64,000 nt of DNA from Lycocorax pyrrhopterus obiensis. Lineage: Eukaryota > Chordata > Aves > Passeriformes > Paradisaeidae. Below, one piece after another: positions 1 through 10,265 of this stretch. The notes under the pieces were generated by a model. It had not been told where the DNA came from. It saw only the letters and a program-made list of their open reading frames with translations, and did no database searches. Every line of letters starts with the position of its first letter. Position 1 is the first letter of the stretch. The position numbers were made by a program, and so were the translations under genes. Location of the stretch: positions 57,550,975 to 57,614,974 of the forward strand of contig JACSVZ010000007.1 in NCBI GenBank assembly GCA_014706295.1, written 5' to 3'.

Positions 1-1877
1 TACTGCTTCTCTGAGGAGGTGCAATTTTAACAATGTTAAACTCTCAACACTCACTGAAGCAATATCTTAACATGCATTTTCAAATATTTTAATTAAAAAA
101 TAACTGTTATGGACTGTCATGTATAGTCTTATTATCTTTGGGAATATGTAGGCTGCAAAGATATTCCAGCCCTCACACACGGGCTATGCTGCAGCTCATT
201 GTAAACAAAAGTAATTATTCCTTGAAAAGTTTTCCCAACTTAAACCAGATTTCTTATTCATGAGAAGCCAATAAATATCCAAGAGATGTGCAATTTTAAC
301 TTTCTTGGTATTTGCTTATCCCTAGATACCATTTTCAGCCAATTTTGTTCTGAAGAGTGCTCATTCATATTTTATTCGTGATATCCCTGGAGAGGGAGAA
401 AAAGAAGAGCAGCAACAGCCTAAGAAGAATCCAAGCCAGAGGCAGGTTATCCTCTTACATGACGTTAATGGCAAGAGGATCTGCTGGGATTTTGGCCAAT
501 AAAGGTGAGGGTATTCAAGTCCCTCTTTATTTGCAGAAATTACGAGGGGAATCATTGCAGTGACTTGCTGTGGCAGTTTTCATGGCTGTGCTCCTCTGTG
601 CTGCCAAAGGAAAGAAACTTTTGTCCGTAAGACAACTCTTTCCAGAAGGGACATGCTTTTGTTGTTGTCTCTGGTCAGATCCACCTCTCATTTAGTAGAT
701 AATGAGAGAACTTTTGTGCCCAGCTCAGAAACTCCAGCAGATGTGGAGCTTATTTCTGTCATTGGATGCAATTGGCTTTCAGCTGAAATTATGATCCTTC
801 AGGGTGACAAGGACTGAGCACACCCTCCCTGCTGTGGGGTTTTGAAGTCTGGAGGCTTGGCTGTTGGGGAGGTGAGTTGTGATATCCAACTGTGAGTGGC
901 ATTTGGGTAAAGTCACTGGTGAATTTAAAGCCTCGTGCTCCAGCTTTGTAGTGACGCTCAGTAAACACACCCGTAGGCAGTAACAGCTGAATGGAAATGT
1001 GAAAACATGCTCCTCATCATCCCTGAGCTCTTAGTGCCAACTCCCACCTGAGACCAGTGCTTTCTGAGAGTGGACAAGTGGATTTAGCTGTGGGTTAGCA
1101 TTCCAAATCTTCCTGTACATGCAGTACATCCGCAGTCATGCTGTGTCTGGGACCAAGACCTCAGTAGGTGTGATGAGAGTCAACAGCTCCTCCAAGAAAC
1201 CAGTAGTACCTCTTCTATAAATTTGAAGCAATATGTCTCCCTGCCTGCCTGAGGTGAACTCTGGCTAAAAAAATGGCAATGCTGGCAGGGCATCCATGGT
1301 ACACATTTTTTGTGCTGAAATAAAAGGTTCTAGGAAAACCTTTTGAGGCATTATGTGCATGGATTCCTCACTGCAGCTGACACGTTCCTGTACAGTAATT
1401 TCCAGCTGGTGAAATGTCCCTAGAAAATACATCCTCACCATCTGCTCCAGGTCAGAGTAATCAATGGCATCTCAGAGGTACAAAATAACTCCTTTGTTGG
1501 CTTGCCACTCAATTGTTATATCCACAAGTGCATTAAAGCTTTCTGTAAATAATGAAAGGAGTTTGCTGTTGAGTGACAATGTTGTTCCCATATTGCATTA
1601 TGTCCTGTTCCTTTTTTCCCTGATTTGAGCCATAAGTAGGACAGCAAAATGTGTCACTTTCCCTGCACATCTGCCTTTTCTAGCTCTGTGATTCACAATG
1701 CCTTGAAAGAACATTGGCTGCAGAAGACCAGCACTGCACTCTTTAAAAGGCATTGACTATTCAGGAAATTAAATTTAAAGTTAGTAGAGAAGCTAAAGTG
1801 ACTTTATCTTGAGAAATAGAGTAAAGTGAACAAGCAGCAGCAGCTGGCTTCACTGAAAAAGTGATACACTGAAAAAG
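1..1877. other. Noncoding, nothing recognised
   Basis: AT-rich unique-looking sequence. Short open frames lack recognisable domains or splice support. A 13-bp direct repeat (cactgaaaaagtg at 1851-1863 and 1867-1879) abuts the LTR that follows. Confidence 0.7.
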
Positions 1878-2372
1878 TGTTGCTGTTTTCCCCACTGACA
1901 AGTAGAGAAACGACACAAAGTCCAGGCTCAGGGATAATGGAAGCGCTTTATTGAATTCTCAGAAGACTTTTATATGTTAGCTTGCAAAGTGTATTAAGTG
2001 GCATAAGGTAATTGTTTTTTTGCCATCCACCCCTTAAGGGGATTGGTCAAGTTCTAAGACACCCATCTCTGAATGTTTTTCTAGTCAGAACCATAACAAT
2101 TCTGCAAAACAACCTGCAGCTGCAAGAAGTTTACAAAACTGTAGCATTGTTTTGAGTTACTTGCATGGGAAAGACAGAACTCTCACAAAAATGCTGCAGA
2201 GAGCTGAAGAAATTCTCTGCTGGAGTTGTTTCAGCATCCATAAAAGCAGCAAATTCTTCTTATTTATCTCTCCTGATTGCTATCAGTTGGCTACCTCCTT
2301 GTGAAGAACTATGTTATTTAGCAATAAAAGGAAAGCATGATGCCCTTTTTTCCTTGTGAGAAAACCAGCATT
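1878..2372 (-). mobile_element. Solo LTR of an ERV-K-like endogenous retrovirus, antisense
   Basis: Read on the minus strand, the segment begins TGCTGGTTTTCTC and ends AACAGCAACA, giving TG...CA termini. It contains a TATA box (ATATAAAAG, 1975-1967), then AATAAAGCGCTTCC (signal at 1952-1947), then a U5-like tail. The very short interval between TATA and AATAAA implies a short R region, as in several avian retroviruses. No internal retroviral sequence adjoins it, so it is probably a solo LTR. The 5' edge near 2372 is uncertain because no target-site duplication matched. Confidence 0.7.
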
Positions 2373-2627
2373 AATTCAATGGAACCTTGAAATGCTACCA
2401 GTTGATGTTCAAGGAAGTACTTATCAAGGGCAAAGTACTTGCTGTTCTCAAGTTTAGCAGTAAGTCACTTTCCACTGTAGTTGGGTTTTAGTGCCCAAAT
2501 ACTTCCTAGTTAAAAAATTTTGGGGGTACTGGATGATGGAGTTCCTGAAACCAGTCCTTCAGTAAGGAGCACAAAGAACAGGTACCAGCCTTGCCACAGG
2601 CATGAGCAAACTGTTCTGGTTTTCTCA

Positions 2628-2674
2628 AATAAAGCAAACAAAACAAAATAAAACAAACAAACAAAAAAAAATCA
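2628..2674. repeat. A-rich simple repeat
   Basis: AAACAAAACAAAATAAAAC-type runs, resembling a degenerate (CAAA)n tract. Confidence 0.8.
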
Positions 2675-3504
2675 AAATGTTGTGAAATATAAACGGGTTT
2701 TTATCTTTTTTGGAGATGTACAACTTGCAAGAAAACAGAGTGCCTTCTATGAAAATTGCCTTGTGGGAATACTGGTGCCTTTACGAGTCATAAAAAGATT
2801 TAGCAAAAAATGCAAAAAAGTCACAATCTTCCTCTTAGAGAACACAAGTAACATGCAGTATTTAATAGGCAGGAGAAAATAATTGCTGTTTTTCTGAGTG
2901 AAGCTGGTAGTTGGTGTTAGTTGATCATGACCACTTTCACAGCCTGAGAAGCAATGCCTTGAGATAGTTTGGTCCTGTTGGCAGAGATGAGGCTGTACTG
3001 ACCATGCAAAATACTGAATGGAACAGTAATATTTTTACAATGATGGGTAAAATATTTCCCAAGGTCTAATTCCACAAAATTCCACACAAAGAGGAAAAGA
3101 AAAAAACCCTAAGTTAAAATTCTGAGCTTACCTTGGTTGGCTACATTTTTGAGCAACAGATTATTGACAAATTAAGACAAAAACCACCAAGAAAAAAGAT
3201 ACACGAGATCTGTGGCAATGAATATTCCAGAAATTTTCAAGATGGATTTGTCCAATTTAAATTGCCATTTCCTTTAGGATTCATAGTGAGTCCTCAAACT
3301 CACAGAATTTTTTATCTTTCATTTTAACTCTGGCTACATCATTTTTCTTCAATTCTACAGTATAAATTATTTCCAATAGGATTTGAAGTGCTGCAGTTAC
3401 ATGAGTTTGAAAAATAGGGCATACAGAACCATATGCCTTTTTTTCTAAAAAGGCCTTTGTTTCTGTTTTTTGCTTCACTCGAACATCGTGAAAATCCACA
3501 AGCA

Positions 3505-3610
3505 GCCCTGCGGAGAAGGACTTGAGGGTTCTGGTGGATAAAAAGCTGGATATGAGCCTTAGCAGTTGACATTCTGTGCCAGGGTGACCATTGATGTGGA
3601 GTGTGGTCTG
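3505..3610 (+). mobile_element. CR1 LINE fragment, sense, short
   Basis: The segment with GAGAAGGACTTGAGGGTTCT and GGTGGATAAAAAGCTGGATA matches the near-3' part of the CR1 reverse-transcriptase region (AAGGACTTGGGGGT...GTGGATGA...CTGGACATGAGC). It is a short, diverged scrap without its 3' tail. Confidence 0.6.
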
Positions 3611-4050
3611 AAAGCCTAGCACAAAAAAAAATATTATTTTCAATTTATTTATGAAAACATACAGATAATCAACTGCTTTAGAGGTGAGAATTCCAACTCA
3701 GCACAGCAATAGGGAATATCTTTTCAGTGCCTTTGATGTTATTTGCAGTCCATGTTGAGCATCTTCCCAAGGTGACCAGCAGCCCATGACCCCTCAGACC
3801 ACCTTGTCCGTTCTGTCAGTGTGCCTGGTGTGCCTGGGTTACATTCCCCAAGGCTCTTTGTGGTGCAATAATCAGATTTTCTCCATCATTCTTTATCATA
3901 GTTTTGGGGAAAGCTGGTCATTCCCAGAACCTGCCCCTAGGAAGGACTTCTGGGGAGCAGGAGTAGCTAGTCCTGCAGTGAAGGCATGGCCAAAGGATTT
4001 TCAGAAGCAAACAAGCCAAGAGATGGCCAGCTAATGTAAGCTCATGCCAG

Positions 4051-4275
4051 TCATAAAATCATAGAATCCTTAAGGTTAGAAAAGACCTCCAAGATCATCA
4101 AGGCTAGCCTTAAACCAAATACCATTATGCCCATTAAACCATTTTGTGACGTGCCATGTCTACTCATTTTTTGAACACTTTGAGGGATAGTGACTCAGCC
4201 ATTTCCCTGGAGAGACTGTTTCAGTGCATAATTACTCTTCCAAGTGAAGAATTTTTTTGTAATATTCCAATTCCC
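4051..4275 (-). mobile_element. CR1 LINE 3' end, antisense
   Basis: TCATAGAATCCTTAAGGTTAG is followed by AAAGACCTCCAAGATCATCAAGG, GCCCATTAAACCATTTTGTGACG and a stretch ending GTGAAGAATTTTTTT. This is the antisense of the CR1 3' untranslated end, of the subfamily with the CCTTAAGG variant. Confidence 0.8.
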
Positions 4276-6203
4276 TGGAGCATTTTTCAGAGTACTCAAA
4301 ATATTCTAAAATGCAATATTTTAAAAAAACCAAAACCAAAAAGAAAACCCCAACAAAGCACGACAGTCTTGCATATGTATCACTGAAGATCAGCAGCACA
4401 AGTTTTGGACACGCAGCATAAGGAAGGAGTAGACACTTTGCTGTCTCATGACACACAGGCTGTTTTCCCCTGTTTGTAGCACAAATTCTGGTGTTTGCTG
4501 TGAGGAAAATGCTGTGGGCTCCCCCTGCCAGCATAACCTTTTTGCCCCTTTTTAATTAAGCTTGAAAGGCTAAGGAGTGTATGTGAGGAATGAGAAAATG
4601 AACTAGCCAGCTTTGAATGAAGAACTTTTTCCTTTTTAAATTTGCATCTGACAGCAAAGCTGAGAGCCCTGGCACGGGCAGTGGCTTTTTGAGGGGTTGG
4701 AGCTTCTCCTACCCTTGTCGTCTCTACACAAGGCATCACCGTGGCTCCCAGGGCAGACTGCAAGCTAGCAGGCCTGCCAGAGTTCATAGTTTCCTTTGTC
4801 CACCAAAAGCACCTCACCTTGTAGCCATGGCAACTTGCTGCCAGGAGCAGGCAGCATCCCTTCATGAGCTGCAGCATCCCTTTGTGGTCCACAGCATCCC
4901 TTTGTGGTCTGCAGCATCCCCTCCTGGGTCACAGCATCCCTTCACGAGTTGCTCCCACATCTGTGCCAGGGCTATGGAGCTGGAGATGCTGGACAAGACT
5001 CCACATTAAATCTGAGCAGGAGAATGGGTCTGTTCTCTTTGGAAAGGCCATTACCAACATTTCAGTTTGCTGCTGTCACAAACAGTCCTGTACCCACAGT
5101 GCACATTCTGTCTCAAAAAAAAAAAGATGTGTATTCTGGGGTGAAAAAGGAATCTGATCCTTTTCCAGCAGCAAGGTTAAAGGTCTTAAAGGGATGGAAT
5201 AACACACCCTGGGATTTTTTCCTAGGTTTCTTGCTGTTTGTTATTGCAGACATTTGTTACACCCTTCACTAGTCGGGTTGTCCTTTAAGATACCTTCTCA
5301 TTACAGCAGCACTCTCCCTTAGTGAAAATTTCTTAATGAAGATTTCTTAATGAAAACTCTTACTTAAGGTTTCCTATAGGTTGCTTTTTATTTACACAGC
5401 GGTCCAAACCCTTTCCTTTCATTGTCTTGAAGCATCATCCTCCTGAGGGCCCGAGGAAAAAGAGGAGGTAAGAGAAGAGCAAAACCCCACGCTCTTGATT
5501 CTGACAGCACCTTCTTAGGGCAGTGAGAGGAGCTGGGGGCAGGTCCCTCGAGGCACCGTCCTGAGGTGATGAGTGGAAACCTCACTGGGCACATCCTGAC
5601 CTGAGCCAGCATGAGAGCAGCCTGGTGTGCGGCTTGGTTCTGTCCTTGCTGCCACCTTCTGCAGTTCATCTCCTGCTTCCCAAAAGCATCTTTGTAACCA
5701 GGAACTGCAGCTCCACGAGTCTCCACATTGATCCCTGTGGAATCATCCTGGCTTTGCTGGAAGTGGCAATGCTCTGCCTGCAGAGCAATGTGTTCCAAAA
5801 GCCAGCAAGAAGGCTACACAGGAGTCTCGGGTCTGCATTGCTCATAGACTGCAGTGCTGATATTTCTGTGTGCCCAAGTACCCACCCCTGGGTTTCACAC
5901 CAAGTGTTGTTTATCATATAATGATATACCCAGAAAAGTGCAAATCTCCAGATTCACACATGCATTATGACAGCAGAGATGGGGAGATGCCTGGAAAGAG
6001 ATGACACGGTGATGACACTCATAAAAAGAGAGGAATCCATAGGGTTATATTATTCCAAAGAGAGGAATCTGTTGGCAGATTACCACTGCCACCACGTAGA
6101 AACCTGTGCCTTCTGGCTCTGCACAGATCTATTTAACCTTGTGGAGGTGCACAAATGATTCAAAGAATCGTAGACTAGCGGCCATTGACGATACTTTCTT
6201 CCT
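4276..6203. other. Noncoding with minisatellite, nothing else recognised
   Basis: Apart from the 20-bp minisatellite, there is a small 14-bp duplication (atttcttaatgaa) near 5328-5356. Open frames on both strands at 5388-5921 overlap each other and show no domain. Confidence 0.7.
4851..4950. repeat. 20-bp minisatellite, five copies
   Basis: The motif gcagcatccctttgtggtct recurs in register with exact 20-bp spacing (starts at 4851, 4871, 4891, 4911, 4931). The first ten bases are almost invariant and the second ten variable. No gene relation was seen. Confidence 0.9.
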
Positions 6204-6587
6204 TCAGCTCCCGGAAGATTTTTCCTCACCAATTATCAGCTTAATTTCAAACTCAGAGACATCCCATGGGAGACCAGAACAGTGGGCTGTGAATAGTTGA
6301 GGAGGCTCATGAAACACCCCTGTCCTGGCTGTCCAGCAGACCACAGTGATCAGAACCAAGGCTGCTAGAGCCGCCCAAAACAGACACTGCCACTGCAATG
6401 TGGAAAGAAGCATGTCTTCCTCTGCACTCTCCTCAATCTCCTGGAGCAGGCGAATCATCTCCTGACGCAGGTACACCTCACGCTCCAGCATCTTTCTGGC
6501 TATGGCCACATCTCTTGGGGGATCCTGCTTCAGGACAGGCTGGACAGCCAGCAGAAGCAGAAACAGCGTCGCTGCCAAGGACATGGC
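6204..6587 (-). pseudogene. Truncated ITPRIPL1-like membrane protein gene (5' part of coding exon)
   Basis: A minus-strand frame from ATG at 6584-6582 gives 126 residues and ends at a stop at 6206-6204. Residues 1-18 form a hydrophobic signal-like segment (MSLAATLFLLLLAVQP). A charged amphipathic stretch follows (about 28-55, with RQEMIRLLQEIEE), then WQCLFW and a transmembrane segment to about residue 86. This order resembles the N-terminus of inositol 1,4,5-trisphosphate receptor-interacting protein-like 1 genes, which are numerous in birds, but the much longer cytoplasmic domain is missing. The ATG is preceded on the minus strand by a strong acceptor (pyrimidine tract, CCTACAG, at 6588-6612), so this looks like part of a spliced gene rather than a processed copy. 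The sequence after about residue 90 is unfamiliar. Function, if any, is unknown. It could also be a lineage-specific short protein. Confidence 0.45.
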
Positions 6588-6820
6588 CTGTAGGAGGTGA
6601 AAGGAGAGGGGGCTCATCAGAGTGGGAGAGAGTAGAGAGCTGAGGGCGCCCAGCACATTCTCAAAGTCTCCCTGGGCACTCAGCTCTCCCTCTGGGTTAG
6701 AAACACCCTTGGGCATCACCCTGGTCCTCCATCCAGCCCAGCCTTCCCCCTGCATGACGACTTGCCAGTTGCCCAAGTCCAGTAGCAGTGGGGCTGAGAC
6801 TGCCTGTGGATGCTCCTGGT

Positions 6821-6963
6821 GACAGGTCCCATTGTGCCCTGTCCTCAATGATGTCACAAGCACCAGAGCCCTCATCTCCTGGCTGACAAGATGGCAATGG
6901 CCCTGGGGACAGCTCCCATTGTGAGCTGTCCCCAGTGATGTCATAGCCACCAGAGTGACATCA
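6821..6963 (-). promoter_or_regulatory. Duplicated segment with TGATGTCA (CRE/ATF-like) sites upstream of the ITPRIPL1-like fragment
   Basis: A 48-bp segment at 6821-6868 recurs imperfectly at 6908-6955 (87-bp spacing). Each copy carries TGATGTCA (6849-6856 and 6936-6943), and TGACATCA follows at 6956-6963. These differ from the consensus CRE TGACGTCA by one base. They lie 5' of the minus-strand gene fragment, where a promoter or first exon would be expected. The repeat is visible directly. The regulatory role is inferred. Confidence 0.4.
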
Positions 6964-7134
6964 CCCAGCTGGAAGCCCCAGCCTTTGTCCCACCCAGTTC
7001 AGCAGGTCCCAGGCATCACTATGCCAAGTGCAAACCCTCCTGAGGAATGAGGTCCCAGGGACTCTCTGCACATAGTGGGCAGACCCCCTCCAAAGCTGTA
7101 AATGAAACAAAATGCCAGTTGTCTCCCTGGTGCA

Positions 7135-7385
7135 AAAGAGCAACCACCATACCACATCCCCAGGTGCCACATGTCTTTTAAGTTCCTCCAGGGATGGTGA
7201 CTCCATCACTTCCCTGAACAGCTTCCAGTTCTCCAGTGCTTGATAACCTTTTTGGGAAGAAATTTTTCCTTGTATTCAACTTAAACCTCTCCTGGTACAA
7301 CCTGAGGCTGTTTCCTTGTCCTATCGCTTGTTACCTAGGAGAAGAGACCAACCCTCACCTGGCTACAACCTTCAGGCTGGACTTA
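7135..7385 (-). mobile_element. CR1 LINE 3' region, antisense
   Basis: CTCCAGGGATGGTGACTCCAT, CCAGTGCTTGATAACC, GAAGAAATTTTTCCTTGTATT, CCTATCGCTTGTTACCTAGGAG and GAGACCAACCCTCACCTGGCT are the antisense of a CR1 3' segment. It lies just upstream (minus-strand sense) of the ITPRIPL1-like fragment. Confidence 0.85.
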
Positions 7386-10134
7386 GAAGCAGACCTTTAA
7401 ATTAGATTTGTCAGGGAAAGGGGATGTACTCCCAAGTGTCAGAGGGGAGCCAGAAAACACCAGCATTTTAGGAAGCAGCAGGGAAATACATGTAAATAGG
7501 TGTATTTACAGAGCTAGGCTGGGAAGGAGATGTGTGTGTTGTGCTCTGTGTTAAGGAATGGGTTGATTGTGAAGAGCTGCATCTGAGACACAACCAGGAA
7601 CAGGTTGAGAGCCTGTGGGCACAAATCAAGGACCAGACCAACAGAGGGCACCGTATGCTTGGGGTCTGCTCCAGGGGTCTGACCTGCGGGCCCTGTTGGA
7701 TCTCTCGTTTCAGCTACAGAAGCATCTCGCTGCTCCCAAGATCTCATCTGGTAGAGGTTTCAATCCTCTGGGTTGTCTACTGGGAGAGCAGCACAGCTGG
7801 CTGTGAGCAATCCGGGAGACTCCTGGAGAATGTTGAGGACAACTTCTTGGTCCAGGTACGGCCAGAGGAGAAGTGTTACTGGACCTGGTGCTCACATACA
7901 CACATAAGCTCATGAGAAGTTAAGGGCGGAGCAGCCTGGGCTGCAGAGACTGCCCTGCGGGAGTTTGTGATCCTGAGGACCATGGGCCTGGTGAGGAGCA
8001 GAGTCAGGACCCTGAACTTTGGAAGAATTAACTTCCAGCTGTTTAAAGAATTAGCAGATGAGCAGTGGGCAGATCTAAACTGTTTTGTAGCTCAGTGCTT
8101 TTGAGAAAAACTAAAGTCAGGATTTGAGTAGAATATAGGATGTTTACTTCAGTGAAGCTTTCTTGCTTTTCAGGCTTCCTTTGTACCTGCTACAGCAGTT
8201 CTGTTATTTGTTTTTTCTCTACATATGAGATTTGGATTGAACATAATGACTTTACACAGATGTGGCAGACATCTCTGCTGCTCTTCAGCCTTTCTGATAA
8301 ATCTGAAAGCAATATATCCTGCATGATACATGATTCTGTTGAAAAATGCTTAGTGTCCCAATGTCTGCCCTACTAGTTTTTGGAATGATCCTGAGTAACA
8401 ACGGGCTAAATTCATCTGTAGTGAAATTTCACAGATTATGAAGCAAAGGTACGATGGATTAATTTTTCCTGAAAACCCTTGATAAAAATATAACAATAAA
8501 TTAATTCCTTTCATAGGAAACCATTCAGTCTTCTTGTTTTTTCTTAGAAGTCAGGAAATTTCCTTTCTTTCCCTTCCCACCATCAGTTTTTACCCCATTC
8601 TGTTGCTTTCTTATAGTGTCCTCAAAAAAATACTTTATTGCCTTTCCTTGTAGTTTTTGGAATAAAAACAGTTTATAGAATGCAATCATAAGGTCAGTTC
8701 AGATGCTGTTTGCTCTCAAATTACATATTCCTTACATTAGGGAAGGGATAGACGTAAGCGTGTAATCGAATCACTTTGCCTTAAATCAAAAATGTCTCTT
8801 TAAAAAATATTTTGTGAGTCTAGAATAATAATTTTCACAGTTGGTGAAATGTCACTGATTTTATTTTAGTTCTATCATATTGTGGAAAGATCCCTTCATT
8901 AATTATATTTTTCCTGAAAGTATTTAAATAACATTTTTCTCAATGATTATTTGGAGTTCTTTGCCTCCTCTTCCCCACTGTATTATAAAAGAAACAGACG
9001 AATAATTGTGTAATATAATCTTGATGAAACCATGCTAGAGATAAGACATTTAGAAAAATTTTTGCCATTTAATCTATTGCATTTGCTGTTGTTCTCAAAA
9101 TTTTTAAATTAAAAACAAACCCGTGGCCAGTTTTCTGTGAAATTTTAGAATAAAATGCACTCCTACAGAAATTAACATAATGTCTGCCCTCCCTTAATTA
9201 AAAATAATTATCTTCAGAATGCACAACAATGCTGGTAACCAGGAAGATACTGCCTATAGTGTTAAATATTGGACAGCCAGTCTGAAACATTGTGAATGGT
9301 TTTGTTTTCCCTGGGTTTTGCCTGTACTGCAGATGGCAGCTTCATACAGACCTATTGGAAACCAGCTGACCACATCAGAGAGGCTGGGGCTCCTTGGGGA
9401 TGAAGGCTGTGTGAAACACCAAGTTGTCACAGTTAGGTCCCCCTGGAACTTGCACTTACTAAAGCTGTTTTGAAAATATAGTACGGACAAACTATTTGAT
9501 AAAGTAATGACTGCTTTGAGGCAGAATAAGTGAAATAATGGGTACTTGGTTTCCCTCACTGCTGCAGTCCACTATTTCTGAACTCCTCATCTTCTGGAGC
9601 AATACAGGAGTACTTTGGATATTCTCTCCTCCACCTTGCAAATGCAGATTAATAAAGGCAAAGCACAGCTCTTTTATCTGGTGTTTTTGCAGGGAAGCAT
9701 TCTCACTTTGCTGCTAACGAGCATCAGGCAGCAAACAGCTACCAAAGTGCCTCATGGAATATAGTCTCAGAGGAATTACTAGTTAGCTGGCAAGTGTTGC
9801 AATCCCTCCATCACTGAGCTGCCCAGTTTTGTGAGCAAAAGTTGGATGCAGGTGCACATGGACTGATCCTTCTGCAGAGCATCCTCTGCACTGCCCTGTT
9901 GAAATATTATCAGTGGTGGCAAAAAGCTTCCATGATAGCATTTCCTGCATGGATTTGTTTACAAGGAACATAATCTGTAAGTGTTCTTAGAGGTGAACAG
10001 CCTGAAAGAGGGAAGACAGGAAGGAACCAGTGTCCAGTACCAGAGAGAACTGATGGATTGCTGCAGCCCTGGAGTCACCCTACGCTGAGCCCAGCAAATG
10101 GTCATCAAGATGATTAAAAGGATGGAGCAAATGA

Positions 10135-10265
10135 TCACAGAACCCTGGAATGAATTGAGTTAGAAGGGACCTTAAAGATCATCTCATTCCAATGATGGGC
10201 AGGGATCCTTTCCACTAGACCAGGCTGCTCAGAGCCCCATCCAACCTGGTCTAGGTGCCTGGAAA
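10135..10265 (-). mobile_element. CR1 LINE 3' end, antisense, short
   Basis: It carries AGTTAGAAGGGACCTTAAAG, ATCATCTCATTCC, GATGGGCAGGGATCCTTTCC and GAGCCCCATCCAACCTGG, typical of antisense CR1 tails. Confidence 0.85.

Larger units (their letters stand above)
2373..4050. other. Noncoding, unique sequence plus one CR1 scrap
   Basis: It holds the A-rich repeat at 2628 and the CR1 scrap at 3505. Otherwise nothing gene-like was recognised. Confidence 0.7.

Noticed and set aside
5388..5921. Overlapping open frames of 80-136 codons on both strands
   Set aside because: No domain, no splice-site series and no codon pattern. Frames on opposite strands overlap, as chance frames in GC-richer DNA do.
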